A DNA stretch of 43,868 nucleotides from Eikenella sp963515595 (GTDB lineage: Bacteria > Pseudomonadota > Gammaproteobacteria > Burkholderiales > Neisseriaceae). Shown piece by piece: positions 41,300 through 43,868 of this stretch. Location: the NCBI GenBank assembly GCA_963515595.1, contig CAUPYH010000004.1:1-43868 (forward strand), written 5' to 3'. How positions within the stretch are numbered: position 1 is the first letter of the stretch; the number at the start of each line of letters is the position of its first letter. Both the position numbers and the translations under genes were made by a program. The notes under the pieces were generated by a model. It saw nothing but the letters and a program-made list of their open reading frames with translations. It made no database searches and had not been told where the DNA came from.

Positions 41300-42712
41300 A
41301 TGAAATACATCAGCACGCGCGGGCAAACCGCGCCCAAATCTTTCAGCGAAGTTTTGCTTATGGGCCTCGCGCCCGATGGCGGCCTGATGCTGTCGGAGCG
41401 TTATCCGCAGGTGGATGCAGCCACGTTGCAACGCTGGCGAAATTTGAGCTACGCCGAATTGGCTTTTGAAATCATGAGCCTGTTTATCGACGATATTCCG
41501 GCAGCCGATTTGCGCCGCCTGGTGGGCAACACCTACACCGAAGCCGTGTTCGGCACGCGCGAAATCACCCCGGTGCGTACCCTCTCCGACGGCATCAAAA
41601 TCCAAGCCCTGTCCAACGGCCCTACGCTGGCCTTCAAAGACATGGCCATGCAGTTTCTCGGCCATGCGTTTGAATATGTGCTGGCGCGCGAAGGCAAACG
41701 CCTGAATATCATCGGCGCCACCAGCGGCGACACCGGCTCTGCCGCCGAATATGCCCTGCGCGGCAAGGCCGGTATTCATGTGTTTATGCTGTCGCCGCAC
41801 GGCAAAATGAGCGCCTTCCAGCGGGCGCAAATGTATAGCCTGGCCGATGCCAACATCCACAATATCGCCATCGAAGGCATGTTTGACGACTGCCAAGACA
41901 TTGTAAAAGCGTTGCAAAACGATGCCGCCTTCAAGCAGCAATACAGCATCGGCACGGTAAACTCCATCAACTGGGGGCGCATCGTGGCGCAGGTGGTGTA
42001 TTACTTTGCCGGCTATTTCCGCGCCACCGCAAGCAATGGCGAAGAAGTGAGCTTCTGCGTGCCCAGCGGCAATTTCGGCAATGTTTGCGCCGGGCATATC
42101 GCCAAACAGATGGGCTTGCCTATCCGCCGCCTGATGGTGGCCACCAACGAAAACGATGTGCTGGACGAGTTCTTCCGCACCGGCCGCTACCGCCCGCGCA
42201 GCGCCGCTAAAACCTACGTTACTTCCAGCCCGTCGATGGATATTTCCAAAGCCTCCAATTTCGAGCGTTTTGTGTTTGATTTATTGGGGCGGGACAGCGT
42301 TCAGGTAGCCTCTTTGTGGCAGCAGGTGGCCTCGGGCGAAGGTTTCGATTTATCCGCCGAACTGCCGCGCATCCGCGACACCTTCGGCTTTGTGTCCGGC
42401 TCCAGCCGCCATGCCGACCGCCTAGACACCATCCGAGCCGTGCACGCCAGCGATGGCGAATGGCTTGACCCGCACACCGCCGACGGCGTGAAAGTGGCGC
42501 GCGAATTGCGCGAGGAGGGCGAAACCGTCGTTTGCCTGGAAACCGCGCTGGCAGCCAAGTTTGCCGAGACCATCAGCGAAGCCGCCGGGCATGAGGTACA
42601 TCCGCCGCGCCCCGCCGCGCTGGCTGGGTTGGAAAACCTGCCGCAACACGTTACCGTGCTGCCTAACAGTGCGGCTGCAGTGAAAAGCTTGATTGAACAG
42701 GCCTTGGCTTAA
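41300..42712 (+). CDS. thrC: Threonine synthase
   Basis: A 470-residue PLP enzyme converting O-phosphohomoserine to threonine, the last step of the pathway. KYISTRGQ at the N-terminus and LAFKDMAMQFLG, whose Lys carries PLP, are diagnostic. GATSGDTGSAAEYALRG binds the phosphate of the cofactor, and SGNFGNVCAGHIAKQMGLP is the second signature. It belongs to the long subclass found in Proteobacteria and yeast. An uptake sequence at 42300-42311 is translated as VQVAS. No other thr gene is adjacent. The preceding rhomboid gene is close, but a shared transcript is not certain. Confidence 0.96.
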   Translation: MKYISTRGQTAPKSFSEVLLMGLAPDGGLMLSERYPQVDAATLQRWRNLSYAELAFEIMSLFIDDIPAADLRRLVGNTYTEAVFGTREITPVRTLSDGIKIQALSNGPTLAFKDMAMQFLGHAFEYVLAREGKRLNIIGATSGDTGSAAEYALRGKAGIHVFMLSPHGKMSAFQRAQMYSLADANIHNIAIEGMFDDCQDIVKALQNDAAFKQQYSIGTVNSINWGRIVAQVVYYFAGYFRATASNGEEVSFCVPSGNFGNVCAGHIAKQMGLPIRRLMVATNENDVLDEFFRTGRYRPRSAAKTYVTSSPSMDISKASNFERFVFDLLGRDSVQVASLWQQVASGEGFDLSAELPRIRDTFGFVSGSSRHADRLDTIRAVHASDGEWLDPHTADGVKVARELREEGETVVCLETALAAKFAETISEAAGHEVHPPRPAALAGLENLPQHVTVLPNSAAAVKSLIEQALA

Positions 42713-42733
42713 TTGGTCGGCAATAAACAGGCT

Positions 42734-42765
42734 GAAGGCTACCTGAAAAATTTCAGGTAGCCTTC
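42734..42765 (+). terminator. DUS inverted-pair terminator after thrC
   Basis: GAAGGCTACCTGAAA and TTTCAGGTAGCCTTC are perfect 15-base complements, two bases apart. The Correia-type element begins one base later. Confidence 0.8.
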
Positions 42766-42766
42766 A

Positions 42767-42872
42767 TATAGTGGATTAACTTTAAACCAGTACGGCGTTG
42801 GCTCGCCTTGCCGTACTATCTGTACTGTCTGCGGCTTCGCCGCCTTGTCCTGATTTTTGTTAATCCACTATA
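42767..42872. repeat. Correia-type repeat element, copy A (106 bp)
   Basis: Begins TATAGTGGATTAAC and ends GTTAATCCACTATA, the terminal inverted repeats of Neisseria Correia elements. The interior contains CCAGTACGGCGTTGGCTCGC, TACTGTCTGCGGCTTCGCC and CCTTGTCCTGATTTTTG, again as I recall them from Neisseria. Length fits the short class. Flanking TA may be the target duplication. Confidence 0.88.
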
Positions 42873-42894
42873 CCATTCGTTTTTATCAAACGCT

Positions 42895-43389
42895 TCAGCC
42901 TGCGCGGCATTTCGCCGACGCTTCGGCCACTGCCTGGGTAAGCTGTTGCGGCGATACTTCGCCCAGCAGGGTTTTGCGGTAGTTGCCGCAGGCCGGGGCG
43001 CGGATGACGGTGAAGGGCAGGGCACCGGTTGGGTTGCCCAAGCCGTGCATCCAGGCGGTGCTGTCATTGCCGGTGTAGCGCAGAATCGGGTAGCGCACCG
43101 GCACGCTTTGCAAAAAGCGGCTCACATCGGCAGGCTTATCCAGCGCTACACCCGCCATATCCACGCGCACGCCGCGCCGCTGCCGTTTTTCCGCGGCATA
43201 CCACTGCGAAAGCGCCGGCATTTCGCGTCGGCACGGCACACACCATGTCGCCCATACGTTCACCACCTGCACCCGCTTCTGCGCGCCGGTGTCGAGCGAA
43301 GCAGGGCGGTTGTCCGCATGGTTCACCAAATCCGCGGCATACAGCGGGGCAGCGGCCAGCAGGGCGGCCAATCCAACATATTTTTTCAA
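42895..43389 (-). CDS. Thioredoxin-like (TlpA-family) periplasmic protein
   Basis: A 164-residue protein if started at TTG 43389, which has GGAAG six bases upstream and yields the signal peptide (M)KKYVGLAALLAAAPLYAAD. The open frame runs about 50 codons further, but that part lies in repeat sequence and lacks family features. The thioredoxin active site is WATWCVPCRREMPAL (CxxC near residue 48-51), as in TlpA/ResA proteins that reduce periplasmic disulfides, often for cytochrome c or copper centres. The exact partner is unknown. The gene is flanked by two nearly identical Correia-type elements in inverted orientation. Confidence 0.85.
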   Translation of the reverse strand: MKKYVGLAALLAAAPLYAADLVNHADNRPASLDTGAQKRVQVVNVWATWCVPCRREMPALSQWYAAEKRQRRGVRVDMAGVALDKPADVSRFLQSVPVRYPILRYTGNDSTAWMHGLGNPTGALPFTVIRAPACGNYRKTLLGEVSPQQLTQAVAEASAKCRAG

Positions 43390-43432
43390 AACAGGCTTCC
43401 AAATTGTGAAAACAAGGGCGTTTATTGTACGA

Positions 43433-43570
43433 TATAGCGGCTTGGAATAGAAACGGCCGGTGACTGATGCGGCTATTTCTTCCGGCAGGGCGGGCTGGTT
43501 TTGCCATACTTTATGCGTATGCGCCGTCTGCGGCTGCATCGCCGCTTTATGATTTTTGTTAGCCCGCTAT
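43433..43570. repeat. Degenerate Correia-type element upstream of the thioredoxin gene
   Basis: TATAGCGG at the left and AGCCCGCTAT at the right mimic the terminal repeats. The right half (GTCTGCGGCTGCATCGCC, then TTTATGATTTTTGTTAGCCC) aligns with the same part of copy A. About 138 bases with several changes. It lies where the promoter of the thioredoxin-like gene should be. Confidence 0.5.
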
Positions 43571-43582
43571 CATCGCATCAGC

Positions 43583-43688
43583 TATAGTGGATTAACAAAA
43601 ATCAGGACAAGGCGGCGAAGCCGCAGACAGTACAAATAGTACGGCAAGGCGAGCCAACGCTGTACTGGTTTAAATTTAATTCACTATA
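43583..43688. repeat. Correia-type repeat element, copy B (106 bp, inverted)
   Basis: The reverse complement differs from copy A at four of 106 positions by my reading. It begins TATAGTGGATTAAC and ends AATTCACTATA. It lies between the thioredoxin-like gene and the ArsC-family gene, 50 bases before the latter's start. Confidence 0.88.
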
Positions 43689-43738
43689 TTTTGGCCGCCA
43701 AGCCGCTGTTTAAATCATCATTTCCCCGCGAGTATCCC

Positions 43739-43868
43739 ATGAGCGAAACCGTTTTGCTGTATCACAACCCGAATTGTTCCAAATCCCGCGCCGCCTTGGA
43801 GTGGTTGCAACATCAGCCGGGCGTGGCCGTACAAACGCTGGATTACCGCGCCAACCCGCCTTCCGAAG
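43739..43868 (+). CDS. ArsC-family protein, N-terminal part (partial)
   Basis: The first 43 codons of a gene that runs off the right edge. MSETVLLYHNPNCSKSRAAL contains the HNPxCSKSR motif with the catalytic cysteine (residue 13) of the glutaredoxin-dependent arsenate reductase family; DYRANPPSE continues as in that family. Members are ArsC proper or the related YfgD type, which cannot be told apart from this part. GCGAG precedes the ATG at moderate distance. A Correia-type element ends 50 bases upstream and may contribute the promoter. Confidence 0.85.
   Translation, partial: MSETVLLYHNPNCSKSRAALEWLQHQPGVAVQTLDYRANPPSE

Noticed and set aside
42808..43437. 209-codon plus-strand ORF over the thioredoxin-like gene
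   Set aside because: It begins inside a Correia-type element and is antisense to a gene with a clear WCVPC site.
43390..43539. Upstream extension of the thioredoxin-like protein
   Set aside because: The extra residues are encoded largely within degenerate repeat sequence and would bury the signal peptide.
1..43868. The frequent AGGCTACCTGAAA repeat as a CRISPR array or novel regulatory repeat
   Set aside because: Copies are irregularly spaced, occur in both orientations and within genes, and match the known Eikenella uptake-sequence dialect.

Overview
The window looks like a chromosomal segment from Eikenella (Neisseriaceae, Betaproteobacteria). The strongest evidence is about 60 copies (counted by eye) of AGGCTACCTGAA or its complement. 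That is the Eikenella dialect of the neisserial DNA uptake sequence (DUS). Gene content and order also fit the family: nuoM-nuoN-DUF2818, tal next to kdsD, quinol-type norB, and Obg without an OCT domain. Most genes are GC-rich. Three stretches are clearly AT-richer: a phospholipase-D-family gene at 230-1393, the gene-free region 17.6-18.3 kb, and a decayed insertion sequence at 24.5-25.7 kb.

Layout. 0-1.4 kb: the tail of a cupin gene, then an AT-rich PLD-family gene bordered by Neisseria-dialect rather than Eikenella-dialect uptake sequences. 1.5-4.8 kb: the end of the complex I operon (nuoM, nuoN, DUF2818). 4.9-10.8 kb: miaB, a secreted protein, a tannase-like esterase, a purine permease and a PAP2 phosphatase. 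11-15 kb, minus strand: two small secreted proteins, pepA, nadD, ruvA. 15-23 kb, plus strand: a lipoprotein, glmS, a gene-poor stretch, yebC, a DKNYY-repeat gene broken by an in-frame stop, gabD, obg. 23-25.7 kb: a small membrane protein, an NlpE-like lipoprotein, a YfaE-like ferredoxin, then a dead IS1595-family element with a large imperfect palindrome. 25.7-28.9 kb, minus strand: a conserved hypothetical protein, a RhuM-Fic fusion and transaldolase. 29-35.5 kb, plus strand: kdsD, an EamA transporter, an NSS amino-acid transporter with its tiny MetS-type subunit, ETF-ubiquinone oxidoreductase and a SMI1/KNR4-like protein. 35.7-43.9 kb: norB, an orphan protein, rarA, a rhomboid protease, thrC, a thioredoxin-like protein and the start of an ArsC-family gene.

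Joint function. Several genes feed or use the quinone pool: NuoM/NuoN put electrons in from NADH, ETF-QO from flavoproteins, and NorB withdraws them to reduce nitric oxide. This fits a facultative respirer of oral mucosa. Others serve envelope building (GlmS, KdsD, PAP2) and translation or genome maintenance (MiaB, Obg, RuvA, RarA).

Most unusual points: (1) two 106-bp elements, differing at four positions by eye and matching the Correia repeat of pathogenic Neisseria, flank the thioredoxin-like gene in inverted orientation, with three more diverged copies elsewhere; (2) uptake sequences are arranged as inverted pairs forming terminators, are translated inside genes as recurring short peptides, and supply the stop codon of at least three genes; (3) the PLD gene appears to have arrived from a Neisseria-dialect donor; (4) a recent nonsense mutation disrupts the DKNYY gene. 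I saw no tRNA, rRNA, CRISPR array or intact prophage.
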